A stretch of 64,000 bases of DNA from Streptomyces sp. B3I8. Lineage in GTDB: Bacteria; Actinomycetota; Actinomycetes; Streptomycetales; Streptomycetaceae. The position numbers and the translations under genes were made by a program. How positions within the stretch are numbered: position 1 is the first letter of the stretch; the number at the start of each line of letters is the position of its first letter. The stretch spans positions 4,725,501 through 4,789,500 of the forward strand of contig NZ_JAUSYN010000002.1 in NCBI RefSeq assembly GCF_030816915.1. Direction: 5' to 3'. Shown here one piece after another: positions 51,841-60,603 of the stretch. A model generated the notes under the pieces. It saw only the letters and a list, made by a program, of their open reading frames with translations. It was not told the origin of the DNA and did no database searches.

Positions 51841-51875
51841 GGGAAGGGAAGGGGCGGCGGGGGCGAGGAAAACCC
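51841..51875. repeat. Copy of the C-rich dispersed repeat (minus orientation)
   Basis: GGGAAGGGAAGGGGCGGCGG then GGGCGAGGAAAA is the reverse complement of the T-run/CGCCCCCGCC/CCTTCCC motif seen at 19.45 and 27.55 kb. It lies between the convergent ku and ketosynthase genes and probably also serves as terminator DNA. Confidence 0.65.
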
Positions 51876-51889
51876 GGGCGCCCCCCCGC

Positions 51890-53746
51890 TCAGCCCCACC
51901 TCCGCAACGCCAGCACCGCGTTGTGACCACCGAATCCGAACGAGTTGCTCAACGCCACGTCTCCCGGCCCCCCGACCTCCCGCGGAGCGCCCCGCACCAC
52001 ATCCAACCCCACCGCCGCGTCCACCACCTCGCACCCCACGGTCGGCGGAACGAGCCCCTCCCAGAGGGTCAGCGCCGTCACCACCGCCTCCACTCCCCCC
52101 GCGGCCCCCTGCAGGTGCCCCACGTTCCCCTTGACCGCGGTCACCGGCACCGGCCCGCCCAGTACCGCCCGCACCGCCCCGGCCTCGGCGAGGTCGCCCT
52201 CCACGGTCCCCGTCGCGTGCGCGTTGACATGCACGACGTCCACCGCGTGCGCCCCCGCGTCCCGCAGGGCCCGCCGCAGCGCCAGCGCCACCCCGCTGCC
52301 GGAGGGATCCGGCGCGGCGATGTGGTGGGCGTCCGCCGACAGTCCCCACCCGGCCGCCTCGCAGTAGATCCGCGCGCCCCGGGCCCGCGCGTGCTCCTCC
52401 GCCTCCAGGAGCAGGAACCCGGCACCCTCCCCGTTCACGAACCCGTTCCGGTCCTTGGCGAACGGCCGCGACGGCGAGGTCCCCTCCTCCAGGCCGTGCG
52501 TGGACAGCGCCCGCATCGACGCGAACGACGCCATGATCGCCGGCGTCACCACCGCCTCCGCGCCCCCGGCGAGAACCGCGTCGACATGCCCGTACCGGAT
52601 GCGGTCGACGGCCTGCCCGATCGCCTCGGTGCCGGAGGCGCACGCGCTGCTCACCGTGCGTGCCTCGCCGGTGATCCGCAGATCGAGCGACACCTGGGAG
52701 GCGGCCTGCGAGGGCACGCACATCGGTGTGGTCAGCGGCGACACCCCGCGCGGCCCCTTCTCCCGCAGCGCGCGGTCGCTGTCGACGAGGACGGAGGCGT
52801 CGCCGAGGATCGCCCCGACCGACACCCCGACCCGTTCCGGGTCGAGCCCGCTCTCCACGGTGCCGGCGTCGTCGAACCCGGCGTCCCGCCAGGCCTCCCG
52901 GGCGGCGAGCACCGCGAACTGCGCGGCCCGGTTCATCCGCCGGGCGCGGATGCGGGGCAGCAGGGCCGCCGGGTCGACGGGGACGGTCCCGGCGATCCGC
53001 ACCGGCAGCCCCGCGAACTCCTCGCCCGCCAACTCCCGTATGCCGCAGCGTCCGTCGAGCAGGCCCCGCCACAGTTCGCCCACTCCGACGCCGAGCGGTG
53101 TGATCGCCCCGAGCCCGGTGACCACGACCCGGCGCGGCACCACCGTGCCCGCCGACCGCCGGGGGCGCGGGTGGTGCCGTACGAGGCGGTCGGAGCGCGC
53201 GGCGGCCTCGGCCAGGTCCCGCAACTCCTCGTCGGACAACGGCTGACCGGAACGGTTCTCCAGGTCCCGGTACCAGCGGTCCCAGCGCCGTACGTAGGTC
53301 TCCTCCTCGGCGCGGGGGTCCACCACCCGCAGGGTGGTGACGCGGTCGCCGTCCCGGAACTCGACGGCGCTCAGGTCGCTGGAGGTGACGACGGGAATGC
53401 GGCTGACGTCCATGCGGCGGCAGGCGACCGTCACCTCGCCGGAGCGGGCGAGCGGTTCCTCGCGGTCCGTGCCGCCGAGCGGCGGGCGCAGGGTGACCCG
53501 GATCGTCTCCGGCGACTCCGGCACGGTGTGCGTCACCACGAACCAGCGGTCGTCGCCCACGTCCCGCTCCGACAGGGCGAGCAGATCCCCTGGGACGACC
53601 TCGGCACCGGTCACGGTGTGCGGCCGGAAGTAGGGGACGTGGGGGACGTACGCGCTGTCGGAGGCGGGGGAGGTGCCAGAGGTCTCTGCGGTGGGGGAGG
53701 TGTCGGAGGCGGCGGTGCGATACGGACGGCGTGGTGCGTCGTGCAT
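51890..53746 (-). CDS. Beta-ketoacyl synthase with unusual N-terminal domain
   Basis: The 618-residue protein has a KAS-II/FabF-like ketosynthase from about residue 205 ([22 protein letters not shown]). C369 lies in [15 protein letters not shown], and the two active-site histidines lie in VNAHATGT and [13 protein letters not shown]. The first 200 residues are not part of a ketosynthase. They hold a Ser/Thr-rich start, a beta-rich domain ([49 protein letters not shown]) and a helical linker. No acyl carrier, chain-length factor or other polyketide gene lies nearby. The start at 53746 lacks a clear ribosome-binding site; ATG 53866 would add 40 residues. Confidence 0.85.
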   Translation of the reverse strand: MHDAPRRPYRTAASDTSPTAETSGTSPASDSAYVPHVPYFRPHTVTGAEVVPGDLLALSERDVGDDRWFVVTHTVPESPETIRVTLRPPLGGTDREEPLARSGEVTVACRRMDVSRIPVVTSSDLSAVEFRDGDRVTTLRVVDPRAEEETYVRRWDRWYRDLENRSGQPLSDEELRDLAEAAARSDRLVRHHPRPRRSAGTVVPRRVVVTGLGAITPLGVGVGELWRGLLDGRCGIRELAGEEFAGLPVRIAGTVPVDPAALLPRIRARRMNRAAQFAVLAAREAWRDAGFDDAGTVESGLDPERVGVSVGAILGDASVLVDSDRALREKGPRGVSPLTTPMCVPSQAASQVSLDLRITGEARTVSSACASGTEAIGQAVDRIRYGHVDAVLAGGAEAVVTPAIMASFASMRALSTHGLEEGTSPSRPFAKDRNGFVNGEGAGFLLLEAEEHARARGARIYCEAAGWGLSADAHHIAAPDPSGSGVALALRRALRDAGAHAVDVVHVNAHATGTVEGDLAEAGAVRAVLGGPVPVTAVKGNVGHLQGAAGGVEAVVTALTLWEGLVPPTVGCEVVDAAVGLDVVRGAPREVGGPGDVALSNSFGFGGHNAVLALRRWG

Positions 53747-53783
53747 GGGGAGGCTGCTTCCTGTGGCGTGGGTGGTGGCCGGC

Positions 53784-53810
53784 AGGGGGAACCGCCCTGC
53801 CGGGTACCCT
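53784..53810 (-). promoter_or_regulatory. Hairpin in the leader of the ketosynthase gene
   Basis: CCGGCAGGG pairs with CCCTGCCGG around an 8-9-base loop, 38-64 bases before the chosen start codon. If the start is 53746 it lies in the 5' leader and could affect translation. If the start is 53866 it lies inside the coding region. I recognise no riboswitch class. Confidence 0.35.
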
Positions 53811-53984
53811 CCTTCGCAGTCTGCCTGCCCGCCAGGACCGCTCCGCCTTCGGTACGTGGCCGCCACACGTCCAACTTCGGTGCTTTCCGGCCAAGTTCGC
53901 GCACGGGTGGCGAGAATGGTGTGCTAGATCTCACAATTAGGACAAAAGGGATCTTGACGAAACGCCCACTCCTGTCGACCTCCG

Positions 53985-54419
53985 TCAACGTGTGTCGGCG
54001 GGCCGGGACTTGATCCGCATGCCCGGGCGACGGCGGTGGACGGTGACGTAGGACAGGCCCTCGGGGCCCGCCGTCAGGCGGCGGGTCGAGCCGTGCGGCA
54101 GCCAGCACAGGGCGCCCTCGGCGAGCGGCACGACGGTGTCCTCCGGCGACTCCAGCCTGCCGTCGCCGGCGACGACGAGCAGGAGTACGTCGAGGTCCGG
54201 CTCGGTGTGGGTGCCGACGCCGTGGTCCGGCGGCAAGTGCACGAGGTTGGCGTCGAGCTGACGCCCGGACTCGGCGAGCCGCCAGAGCGCGCCGGCCGGC
54301 GCGGACGGCTGCGCGGCGAGGGCCCGGACGTCGCACAGCAGGCTCGGCGCGGGAGGGGGAGCCGGTGCCGCCGGTGTCTGATCCGCGGCGGGGGCCGGGT
54401 CGGGGTGTGCCTCGGACAT
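53985..54419 (-). CDS. Cupin domain-containing protein
   Basis: The 144-residue protein has a Pro/Ala-rich start followed by a small cupin barrel (ANLVHLPPDHGVGTHTEPDLDVLLLVVAGDGRLE, then VVPLAEGALCWLPHGSTRRLTAG). HTEPDLD gives one candidate metal ligand, but the usual second His and Glu are not all present. It diverges from an HTH regulator across 128 bases with an AT-rich palindromic stretch, so it may be that regulator's target. The function is unknown. Confidence 0.8.
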   Translation of the reverse strand: MSEAHPDPAPAADQTPAAPAPPPAPSLLCDVRALAAQPSAPAGALWRLAESGRQLDANLVHLPPDHGVGTHTEPDLDVLLLVVAGDGRLESPEDTVVPLAEGALCWLPHGSTRRLTAGPEGLSYVTVHRRRPGMRIKSRPADTR

Positions 54420-54501
54420 CGGCGTTCCTCTCGTCCTGCGACGTGCGTTTCCGGCTTGCGATCTCCGGCTTGCGGCCTCCGGCCTGCTTCGGCTGCGCTG
54501 G

Positions 54502-54520
54502 ATTATTACATGTACGATTT
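54502..54520. promoter_or_regulatory. AT-rich palindromic site in the cupin/regulator intergenic region
   Basis: TACATGTA (54507-54514) is a perfect palindrome within ATTATTACATGTACGATTT, a strikingly AT-rich pocket. It lies between the divergent cupin gene and the Cys-containing HTH regulator gene and is a likely operator or promoter core for one or both. Confidence 0.45.
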
Positions 54521-54547
54521 GGAGAAACGGAAGGAAGGGTGGTCGCC

Positions 54548-55234
54548 GTGTCCGCACCTCAGGAGGGCGCACCGCTCTCCCCGCGCCGCCTGTCGGTGCT
54601 CGACGCCGTACGGGACGCGGGCGCCCCGGCCGGCATCACCGAGGTGGCCGAGCGGCTCGGTGTGCATCCCAACACGGTGCGCTTCCACCTCGACGCGCTG
54701 GTGGCGCAGGGCCGCGTGGAACGGACGGTGGAACAGCCGTCGGGCCCGGGCCGCCCGCGCACCGTTCACACCGTCCGGCAGGGCATGGACCGCGGCGGCG
54801 CACGCCACTACCGGTTCCTCGCCCGGATGCTGGTCAGCCGGCTGGCGTCCACCCGGCCGGCTGCCGAGGCGGCCGCCGAGGCCACCGACGCGGGCCGGGC
54901 CTGGGGCCGGGACCTGGTCGAAGGGTTCCCCCCGTCCCATCGCCCCACGGCGCGGGAGTCGGTGGAGCGGGTCGCCGCCATGCTCGACGACCTGGGCTTC
55001 GCCCCGCGGCTCGACGGCGACGGCGATGCCGACGGCCCCGCCGCGATCCGGCTGCGGCACTGCCCCTTCCTCGAACTCGCCGAGGAGTACGGCAGGGTCG
55101 TCTGCCCGCTCCACCTCGGCCTGATGCAGGGCGCGTTCGCGGAACTGGGCGCCCCGGTGGCCGCCCACCGCCTGGAACCGTTCGCGGAACCGGACACGTG
55201 CGTGGCGCACCTGGCCCCCGCCCGGGCGGCATGA
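54548..55234 (+). CDS. DeoR/ArsR-like HTH regulator with conserved cysteines (SufR-like family)
   Basis: The 228-residue protein has an N-terminal winged helix (AGITEVAERLGVHPNTVRFHLDALVAQGRVER). Its C-terminal domain carries Cys residues in RLRHCPFLELAEEYGRVVCPLHLG and PDTCVAHL. This layout matches COG2345/SufR-type regulators, in which three or four Cys residues bind an iron-sulfur cluster or metal. It may therefore sense redox or NO, though the cluster is inferred. GTG 54548 has AAGGAAGG upstream; GTG 54539 is also possible. It is followed by a small membrane protein gene on the same strand. Confidence 0.82.
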   Translation: MSAPQEGAPLSPRRLSVLDAVRDAGAPAGITEVAERLGVHPNTVRFHLDALVAQGRVERTVEQPSGPGRPRTVHTVRQGMDRGGARHYRFLARMLVSRLASTRPAAEAAAEATDAGRAWGRDLVEGFPPSHRPTARESVERVAAMLDDLGFAPRLDGDGDADGPAAIRLRHCPFLELAEEYGRVVCPLHLGLMQGAFAELGAPVAAHRLEPFAEPDTCVAHLAPARAA

Positions 55235-55318
55235 CCGGCCCCGCCGGGCCCCGTGCCTGATCCCCTCGCCTGCTCCCCCCACTCGATCCCTTTCACCAGC
55301 GACGAAAGACAGCGAACG

Positions 55319-55759
55319 ATGAACCCGACCTCCGCGGCCGTAGCAGGCGCCGTCACCTTCCTCTGGCTCGGGATGGTGCTGGCGATCTCCTTCCTCGAGG
55401 CGCCCCTGAAGTTCCGGGCGCCCGGGGTGACGATCCCGATCGGACTCGGCATCGGCCGCATGGTCTTCCGCGCGCTCAACCTCACCGAGGCCGTCCTGGC
55501 GGTCGTCGCGCTCGCCGCCGTCGCCGTGGGCGGCCCCCCGGCGGCGGTCGTCACGCTCGTCGCCGTCGCCGCGGTGGTGCTGGCCGGGCAACTCCTCGTC
55601 GTACGGCCCCGGCTGAACCGGCGCTCCGACGCGGTGCTCGCCGGGGAGGACCCGGCGCAGGGCCGCTCCCGTGCCCACCTGTACTACGTGGGCCTGGAGA
55701 CGGTGAAGGTCGCGGCGCTGCTCGCGCTGGGCTGCACGGTCCTCGCGACGACCACCTGA
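55319..55759 (+). CDS. Small integral membrane protein
   Basis: The 146-residue protein has four predicted membrane helices: AAVAGAVTFLWLGMVLAISF, about 35-60, AVVTLVAVAAVVLAGQLLVV and VKVAALLALGCTVLA. A basic loop (RPRLNRRSDAVLAG) lies before the last. It resembles small actinobacterial membrane proteins without assigned function. It follows the Cys-containing regulator by 84 bases and is probably its operon partner. Confidence 0.7.
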   Translation: MNPTSAAVAGAVTFLWLGMVLAISFLEAPLKFRAPGVTIPIGLGIGRMVFRALNLTEAVLAVVALAAVAVGGPPAAVVTLVAVAAVVLAGQLLVVRPRLNRRSDAVLAGEDPAQGRSRAHLYYVGLETVKVAALLALGCTVLATTT

Positions 55760-55799
55760 TCCGCCGCGCCGGTCGGGTGCGCGGGCCTCGACGCGGCGT

Positions 55800-56447
55800 T
55801 CAGCCGCCGTCCACGTCGCCCTCGCCGTCCACGTCGGCCCGGTCGCCCTCGTCGCCCTCGGCGCCCTCGGCGCCCTCGGCGCCCTCGTCGGCCCGGTCGC
55901 CCTCGTCGTCCCGGACGTCGTAGACCAGCAGCCCGTCCTCGCGCAGCCGGGCGCCGGCCGTGGGGCGGTGGGGGGTGAGCCGGCCGTCGTGCATGAGGTG
56001 GAACACCTCGACGCCCCGGGCGAGGACCGCGAAGTCCGCGACGATCCGCCGATGGCAGCGCCACCACACCACCTCCGCGCACATCACGGCGGTGCGGGTC
56101 GCCGCCGCCTCCCGCAGCAGGTCGTCCATCGCCGCGACGAACGCGGGATCCCGCGTGTAGCCGGCGTAACCGCGGAAGGACGTGTTCTCCCAGAAGGTGT
56201 CGGGGGAGTCCGGCGCCGCCCGCCGGAAGCCGCCGAGCCGCTGCTCCCACCGGTAGCCGAGCCCCCGGCGGGGCAGCCACCGCGCGAGGGCGTCGCGTCC
56301 GGCGTCCGGGTTGCGGCGGCTGCCGGGGGCGGTGCGGACGTCCACCACGGCGGCCACCCGGGCACCGTCCAGCAGTCCGGCAAGCTCCTCCTCGCCGGCG
56401 GTGCCGTGCCCGAAGGTGAGCAGCGGCTCCCGGGGCCCGCCCGCCAC
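55800..56447 (-). CDS. DUF488 family protein
   Basis: The 215-residue protein has the DUF488 pattern: LLTFGHGTAGEEELAGLLDG, VVDVRTAPGSRRNP, TSFRGYAGYTRDPAF and VMCAEVVWWRCHRRIVAD, with the conserved CAE and CHR cysteines. Its function is unknown; nuclease and metal-dependent roles have been suggested for the family. The last 35 residues are an acidic tail with EGAEGAEGAEGDEG, coded by 9-base repeats. The start is GTG at 56447, one base after the cupin stop, so the two form an operon. Confidence 0.85.
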   Translation of the reverse strand: MAGGPREPLLTFGHGTAGEEELAGLLDGARVAAVVDVRTAPGSRRNPDAGRDALARWLPRRGLGYRWEQRLGGFRRAAPDSPDTFWENTSFRGYAGYTRDPAFVAAMDDLLREAAATRTAVMCAEVVWWRCHRRIVADFAVLARGVEVFHLMHDGRLTPHRPTAGARLREDGLLVYDVRDDEGDRADEGAEGAEGAEGDEGDRADVDGEGDVDGG

Positions 56448-56448
56448 G

Positions 56449-56781
56449 TCAGCCGCGCTCGGTCATGGTGAGCAGTACGGCCGAGTCCTCGACCGCCTCC
56501 AGCCCGTGCCTCGCCCGCGGAACGGTGAACAGATCCCCGTTCCGGCCCTCCCACGAGGTGTCCCCGCCGGTCAGCCGCACCCGCCCGCGCAGCACGAGCA
56601 GCGTGGCCTCGCCCGGGCTCTCGTGCTCGGACAGCGAGGTACCGGCGGTCAGCGCGAGCGGTGTCTGCCGCAGCACGGTCTCGTGCCCGCCGTGCACGGT
56701 GGTGGCACTGCGTCCGGTCGAGGCGGCCACGGCGTGCCCGAGGTGCTCGCGGACAAGGGCGTCGAGTGAGATCTTCTGCAT
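56449..56781 (-). CDS. Cupin domain-containing protein
   Basis: This 110-residue protein is a single small cupin barrel. SEHESPGEATLLVLRGRVRLTGG is the first motif with His and Glu ligands, and NGDLFTVPRARHGLEAVEDSAVLL the second. It resembles stress-related cupins (LuxR-type or cupin_2). The start is ATG 56781; GTG 56787 would add two residues. DUF488 follows with a one-base gap, and a 30-bp tandem repeat lies just upstream. Confidence 0.85.
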   Translation of the reverse strand: MQKISLDALVREHLGHAVAASTGRSATTVHGGHETVLRQTPLALTAGTSLSEHESPGEATLLVLRGRVRLTGGDTSWEGRNGDLFTVPRARHGLEAVEDSAVLLTMTERG

Positions 56782-56810
56782 GCCCACCAGTCTCCGCGCA
56801 CCCGACGGCG

Positions 56811-56900
56811 ATCCGCCGGCGGATCGCGCACGGTGTCGCGGTCCGCCGGCGGGTCGCGCACGGTGTCGCGGTCCGCCGGCGGGTCGCGCACCGTGTCGGC
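56811..56900. repeat. 30-bp tandem repeat, three units
   Basis: Three contiguous units of (A/G)TCCGCCGGCGG(A/G)TCGCGCA then C(G/C)GTGTCG(C/G) lie 30-120 bases upstream of the cupin gene. Each contains the palindrome CCGCCGGCGG. The array could act as stacked binding sites or simply be a slippage product. Confidence 0.85.
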
Positions 56901-56966
56901 GGTCCGTCCGCGGGCCGCGCCCGTGCCGCCCCGGTCAGGACGAGGGTTCGGGTCCTGTGCCCCCGA

Positions 56967-57860
56967 CTACCGCCCCAGTGCCTCCAGCACGCTCCCGAGC
57001 TGCCGTACCGGTTCCGGTCCCGCCACTCGCAGGACGACCGTGTCCGCGCCGGCCGCCGCCAGTTCCCGTACGCGGCCGGCGGCGTCCTCCGCGCGGCCGG
57101 AGACGGTGAAGACCTCCTCCGCCGGGCGGCCGAGCCAGGCGGCCTGCCCCTCCGTGAGCGGGCGCAGCGTCTCGGCGGCGCGGGCGGGGTCGTCGTCCAC
57201 GCACGCGAAGGCGAACACCGTCAGGGTGTGCTCCGCGTCGGCGCCGCCCTTGGCCACCAGCTCCCGGGCCGCCGTCACCTCGGCGGGACCGTGCCCCTCC
57301 GCGATCACCGTGCCGTCGGCGACCCGCCCCGACAGCTCCAGCGAGCGCGGCCGCACCACACCCGCCACCACCGGCGGCACCTCGGCCGGCGGATGCACCA
57401 GCCGGATGCCGTCCAGCCGCACCTCCCGGCCCTCCAGCTCCACCCGCTCCCCGCCCAGCAACGCCCGTACGGAGGTGATCGTCTCCTCCAGCAGCGCGAG
57501 CGGGGAGCGCGGGGCGACGCCGACCGCCGTCATCCACTCCCGCACCCCGTGCCCGACCCCGGCCACCAGCCGGCCCGGGAACACCCGCGCCAGCGTGGCC
57601 AGTTCCATCGCGAGCAGCGCCGGGCTGCGCAGCGGCGCCGGTGTGATCCCGATGCCGACCCGCAGCCGCTCGGTCGCCCCCAGTGCCACGGCCGCCGCGG
57701 ACACGCCCCCGTTCCAGCCGAGGTCCTCGACGACCCACACGTCGTCCGCGCCGAGAGCCTCGACCTCCCGCGCGAAGGCGGGCAGCCCCTCGGGCGCCCA
57801 GTCCCGGTCGTACATCACGCCGATCCGAATGTCGTTCCGCGCCGTCGTCCTGGTTCGCAT
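56967..57860 (-). CDS. LLM class F420-dependent oxidoreductase
   Basis: The 297-residue protein is a luciferase-like TIM barrel (IRIGVMYDRDWAPEGLPAFA, LGADDVWVVEDLGWNGG, LRVGIGITPAPLRSPALLAME, VAGVGHGVREWM). Members in Streptomyces mostly use coenzyme F420 rather than FMN. The substrate is unknown. ATG 57860 is chosen; an upstream TTG at 57869 is possible. It diverges from the PHP-type protein. Confidence 0.85.
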   Translation of the reverse strand: MRTRTTARNDIRIGVMYDRDWAPEGLPAFAREVEALGADDVWVVEDLGWNGGVSAAAVALGATERLRVGIGITPAPLRSPALLAMELATLARVFPGRLVAGVGHGVREWMTAVGVAPRSPLALLEETITSVRALLGGERVELEGREVRLDGIRLVHPPAEVPPVVAGVVRPRSLELSGRVADGTVIAEGHGPAEVTAARELVAKGGADAEHTLTVFAFACVDDDPARAAETLRPLTEGQAAWLGRPAEEVFTVSGRAEDAAGRVRELAAAGADTVVLRVAGPEPVRQLGSVLEALGR

Positions 57861-58028
57861 GGTCCGCAACCTAAGCGCCGTTCGTGCCGTCGATCAACGG
57901 TCGGAACACCGTCCGTCACCGTTTTCGCCCGCGCCACCGTTCCCACGCCCGGTATTCACCACGGCCGATCACTCTCGGCGGGACAGCCCGGCAGGTCACG
58001 GGTACACCATCGATCAGCGGGAGCTGAC

Positions 58029-59759
58029 ATGGGCAACGGACACCACCACGCACACGGGCACCACCACAGCCACAGCGCCGGCCACGGTCACCAGGGCGGC
58101 GAGTCCGACGCCCTCCCGGCGGCCTTCGACCTGACCGTCCCCGACGAGGAGCTGTCGCCCCGGCAGCTCTCCCGGCGCTCCATGGTGCGACGCGCCGGTC
58201 TGCTCGGCGCCGGTCTGGCCGCCGGCGGGGTGCTCGGCGGCGTCGGCGCCGGACAGGCCGCCGCGCAGGCCGTGCCCGCCTCGGACCAGTCCCGCCGGGA
58301 ATCCCGCACCGGCCGCTATCTGTGGCTGGCCGGCGACCACCACATCCACACCCGGTACAGCTCCGACGCCAAGTACCGCGTCGTCGACCAGGTGCGCCAG
58401 GCCAACGCGCACGGCCTGGACTGGATGGTCGTCACCGACCACGCCAGCGAGCAGCACGCCAAGATCGGGGTCGAGAAGGTCAACCCCGACATCGTCGCCG
58501 CCCGGGACGAGATCGAGGACACGCTCGTCTTCCAGGGCCTGGAGTGGAACATCCCGGCCGCCGAGCACGGCACCGTCTTCGTGCACCCCGGCCGCAACGA
58601 GGTGGCCGTCCTCAAGCAGTTCGAGGCGACGTACGACGGCTCCCTGAACCACGCGGGCGCGAACACGCCCGCCAACGAGGCCCTCGCCATCGCGGGCATC
58701 GACTTCCTCGCCGCGCAGGTGCGCCGGCGCAAGGTGAAGGACGCGCTGTTCCTCGCCAACCACCCCGCCCGCAAGGGCATCGACTCCCCGCACGAGATCC
58801 GCGGCTGGCGCGACGCGCAGCCGCACATCGCGGTCGGCATGGAGGGCGCCCCCGGCCACCAGGCCGGCGGCCTGCCCGCCCCGCACGGCCCCGGCTCCGC
58901 GCGCGGCCTCTACGACAACAGCCCCGGCGCCGACTCCTTCGCGGACTACCCGCTGGAGAGCTACCGCACCTGGGGCGGCTTCGACTGGATGACCGCCACG
59001 GTCGGCGGCCTGTGGGACAGCCTCCTCGCCGAGGGCAAGGCCTGGTGGATCACCGCGAACTCCGACTCGCACAACGTCTGGGCCGACCTCTCCGTACGCG
59101 GCCCGAACAGCGACTTCGCCGCCAACGGCCGCTACGACGACCCGGTCTACGGCGGGGACGTCAACCTCACCGACACCGACTTCTGGCCGGGCCAGTACTC
59201 CCGTACGCACGTCGGTGCCGCCTCCTTCTCCTACCAGTCGGTGATGGACGGCCTCCGCGCCGGCCGCGTCTGGGTCGACCACGGCGCCCTCCTCAGCGGC
59301 CTCGACGCCCGGCTGCGCGGCGGCGGCCGGGAGACCACGCTCGGCGGCTCGCTGCATGTGCGCAAGGGCGGCAAGGTCGACCTGGTCGTCGACATCAGCC
59401 TGGCGGGCGGCCCCAACTGGGCGCAGTTCGTGCCGAAGCTGGCCCGCGTGGACGTCATCCTGGGCGAGGTCACCGGTGCCGTGTCCGACCGGGACGTCTT
59501 CACGACGCCGGACACCAAGGTGGTCAAGTCCTTCGAGGTGAACAAGTCCACCGGCGGCGTCCGCCTGACGTACACCCTCGGCCGCGTCGACCGTCCGGTG
59601 TACGTCAGGCTGCGCGGCACGGACGGCAACCGGTCGGCCGTCGGCCTGCGGGGCGCGGCCGTCGACCCGGCGGGACCGGCGATGGACGTCGTCGGCGACG
59701 CCGACCCGTGGAAGGACCTGTGGTTCTACTCCAACCCGATGTGGGTCCTGCCCGCATGA
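58029..59759 (+). CDS. Secreted PHP-domain (CehA/McbA-type) protein with His-rich N-terminus and Tat-like signal
   Basis: This 576-residue protein begins with a His-rich run (ten His among residues 5-21), then a twin-arginine-like signal (SRRSMVRRAGLLGAGLAAGG, 48-67) ending in AAAQA. The PHP metallo-hydrolase domain follows: GDHHIHTRYSSDAKY with the first metal ligands, VVTDHASEQHAK, QGLEWNIPAAEHGTVF and ITANSDSHNVW. A beta-rich C-terminal domain (about 430-576) ends it. CehA/McbA relatives hydrolyse phosphoesters or carbamates. The His tract comes before the export motif and would normally be removed with the signal. GGGAG precedes the ATG. The next gene overlaps by four bases. Confidence 0.85.
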   Translation: MGNGHHHAHGHHHSHSAGHGHQGGESDALPAAFDLTVPDEELSPRQLSRRSMVRRAGLLGAGLAAGGVLGGVGAGQAAAQAVPASDQSRRESRTGRYLWLAGDHHIHTRYSSDAKYRVVDQVRQANAHGLDWMVVTDHASEQHAKIGVEKVNPDIVAARDEIEDTLVFQGLEWNIPAAEHGTVFVHPGRNEVAVLKQFEATYDGSLNHAGANTPANEALAIAGIDFLAAQVRRRKVKDALFLANHPARKGIDSPHEIRGWRDAQPHIAVGMEGAPGHQAGGLPAPHGPGSARGLYDNSPGADSFADYPLESYRTWGGFDWMTATVGGLWDSLLAEGKAWWITANSDSHNVWADLSVRGPNSDFAANGRYDDPVYGGDVNLTDTDFWPGQYSRTHVGAASFSYQSVMDGLRAGRVWVDHGALLSGLDARLRGGGRETTLGGSLHVRKGGKVDLVVDISLAGGPNWAQFVPKLARVDVILGEVTGAVSDRDVFTTPDTKVVKSFEVNKSTGGVRLTYTLGRVDRPVYVRLRGTDGNRSAVGLRGAAVDPAGPAMDVVGDADPWKDLWFYSNPMWVLPA

Positions 59760-60379
59760 CCACCTCGCTCACGTCGCCCTCCGGCGTCCGCCCCGTGATC
59801 GGTGTGGACGCCGGTTCGGGCCCTCTGCGCGAGGCCGACCACCTGATCCACGACCTGGTGGACGGTCTCGCCCTCCCGCCGACGACGGTCGCCTGCACCC
59901 ACCCCGTCCGCACCGGCCCGCGCCCCCACCTCGCGGCGACCTTCGCCCTGCCCGACGAGGACGCGGCGCGGGAGGTGTGGCGGCGCCTGGTGCCCCGTCT
60001 CGCGGACACCGCCCCGTCGGCCGCGGCGGCCTACGGCGATCTGCGGCACGGTCCTCCCGGGCCGGCGGCAGCCGCGGCCCGGGCGGCGTCGGAACACGCC
60101 CACCGTGAATCCGGCCGGGCCGTGGTCTTTCCCGGCGTGGACCGCCTCGCCGGCACGGTCACCCTGGAACGGCTCCTGGCCCGCACGGCGATCGAGAAGG
60201 TGACGGTTCTGGGCACCCGCGAACTCCCCGCCCCCGCGACGGAGATCGAGACCCGCGCCCACGTACGCCCCACCTGGCACGCGGGCCGCCTCACCCTCGC
60301 CCTGACCCCGGCCCCCGGAGGCCGCCTGACCCCTTTCGAGGTCCCGAACCCCACGCCGTGCTGCGCGGACCACGGGTGA
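59756..60379 (+). CDS. Hypothetical protein translationally coupled to the PHP protein
   Basis: The 207-residue protein starts at an ATG overlapping the stop of the PHP gene (ATGA), so both are made from one message. I do not recognise its family. It has an alpha/beta character (VIGVDAGSGPLREADHLIHDLVDGLALPP, AREVWRRLVPRLADT, RAVVFPGVDRLAGTVTLERLL). It ends with a Pro-rich strand region and CC near the C-terminus (TPCCADHG). No signal peptide is seen, so it is probably cytoplasmic while its partner is exported. A chaperone or regulator for the PHP protein is one guess. Confidence 0.6.
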   Translation: MTTSLTSPSGVRPVIGVDAGSGPLREADHLIHDLVDGLALPPTTVACTHPVRTGPRPHLAATFALPDEDAAREVWRRLVPRLADTAPSAAAAYGDLRHGPPGPAAAAARAASEHAHRESGRAVVFPGVDRLAGTVTLERLLARTAIEKVTVLGTRELPAPATEIETRAHVRPTWHAGRLTLALTPAPGGRLTPFEVPNPTPCCADHG

Positions 60380-60603
60380 GGGGGATGACGCGGCTTCCCG
60401 GTTCCGGCCGGGAGCCGTCGTCCACGGCCGCGCGGATCCCGCCGACAGGACGGTGACCGGCCGGAGGGTGACCGACCGGCCTTCCGTCCGGCTCGTCCTC
60501 ACTTATGTGGGATTCCTCCGTTCTCCGATCGTTCAACCGGTGCCCCCTGTCCGGGCCCTGTGTGCTTCCTAGGGTCGATGAGGCTCTCCGAAAGAAGGGG
60601 CTC

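Noticed and set aside
53754..53990. Cobalamin or similar riboswitch in the ketosynthase leader
   Set aside because: Only one simple hairpin is visible. The B12 box and other conserved cores are absent.
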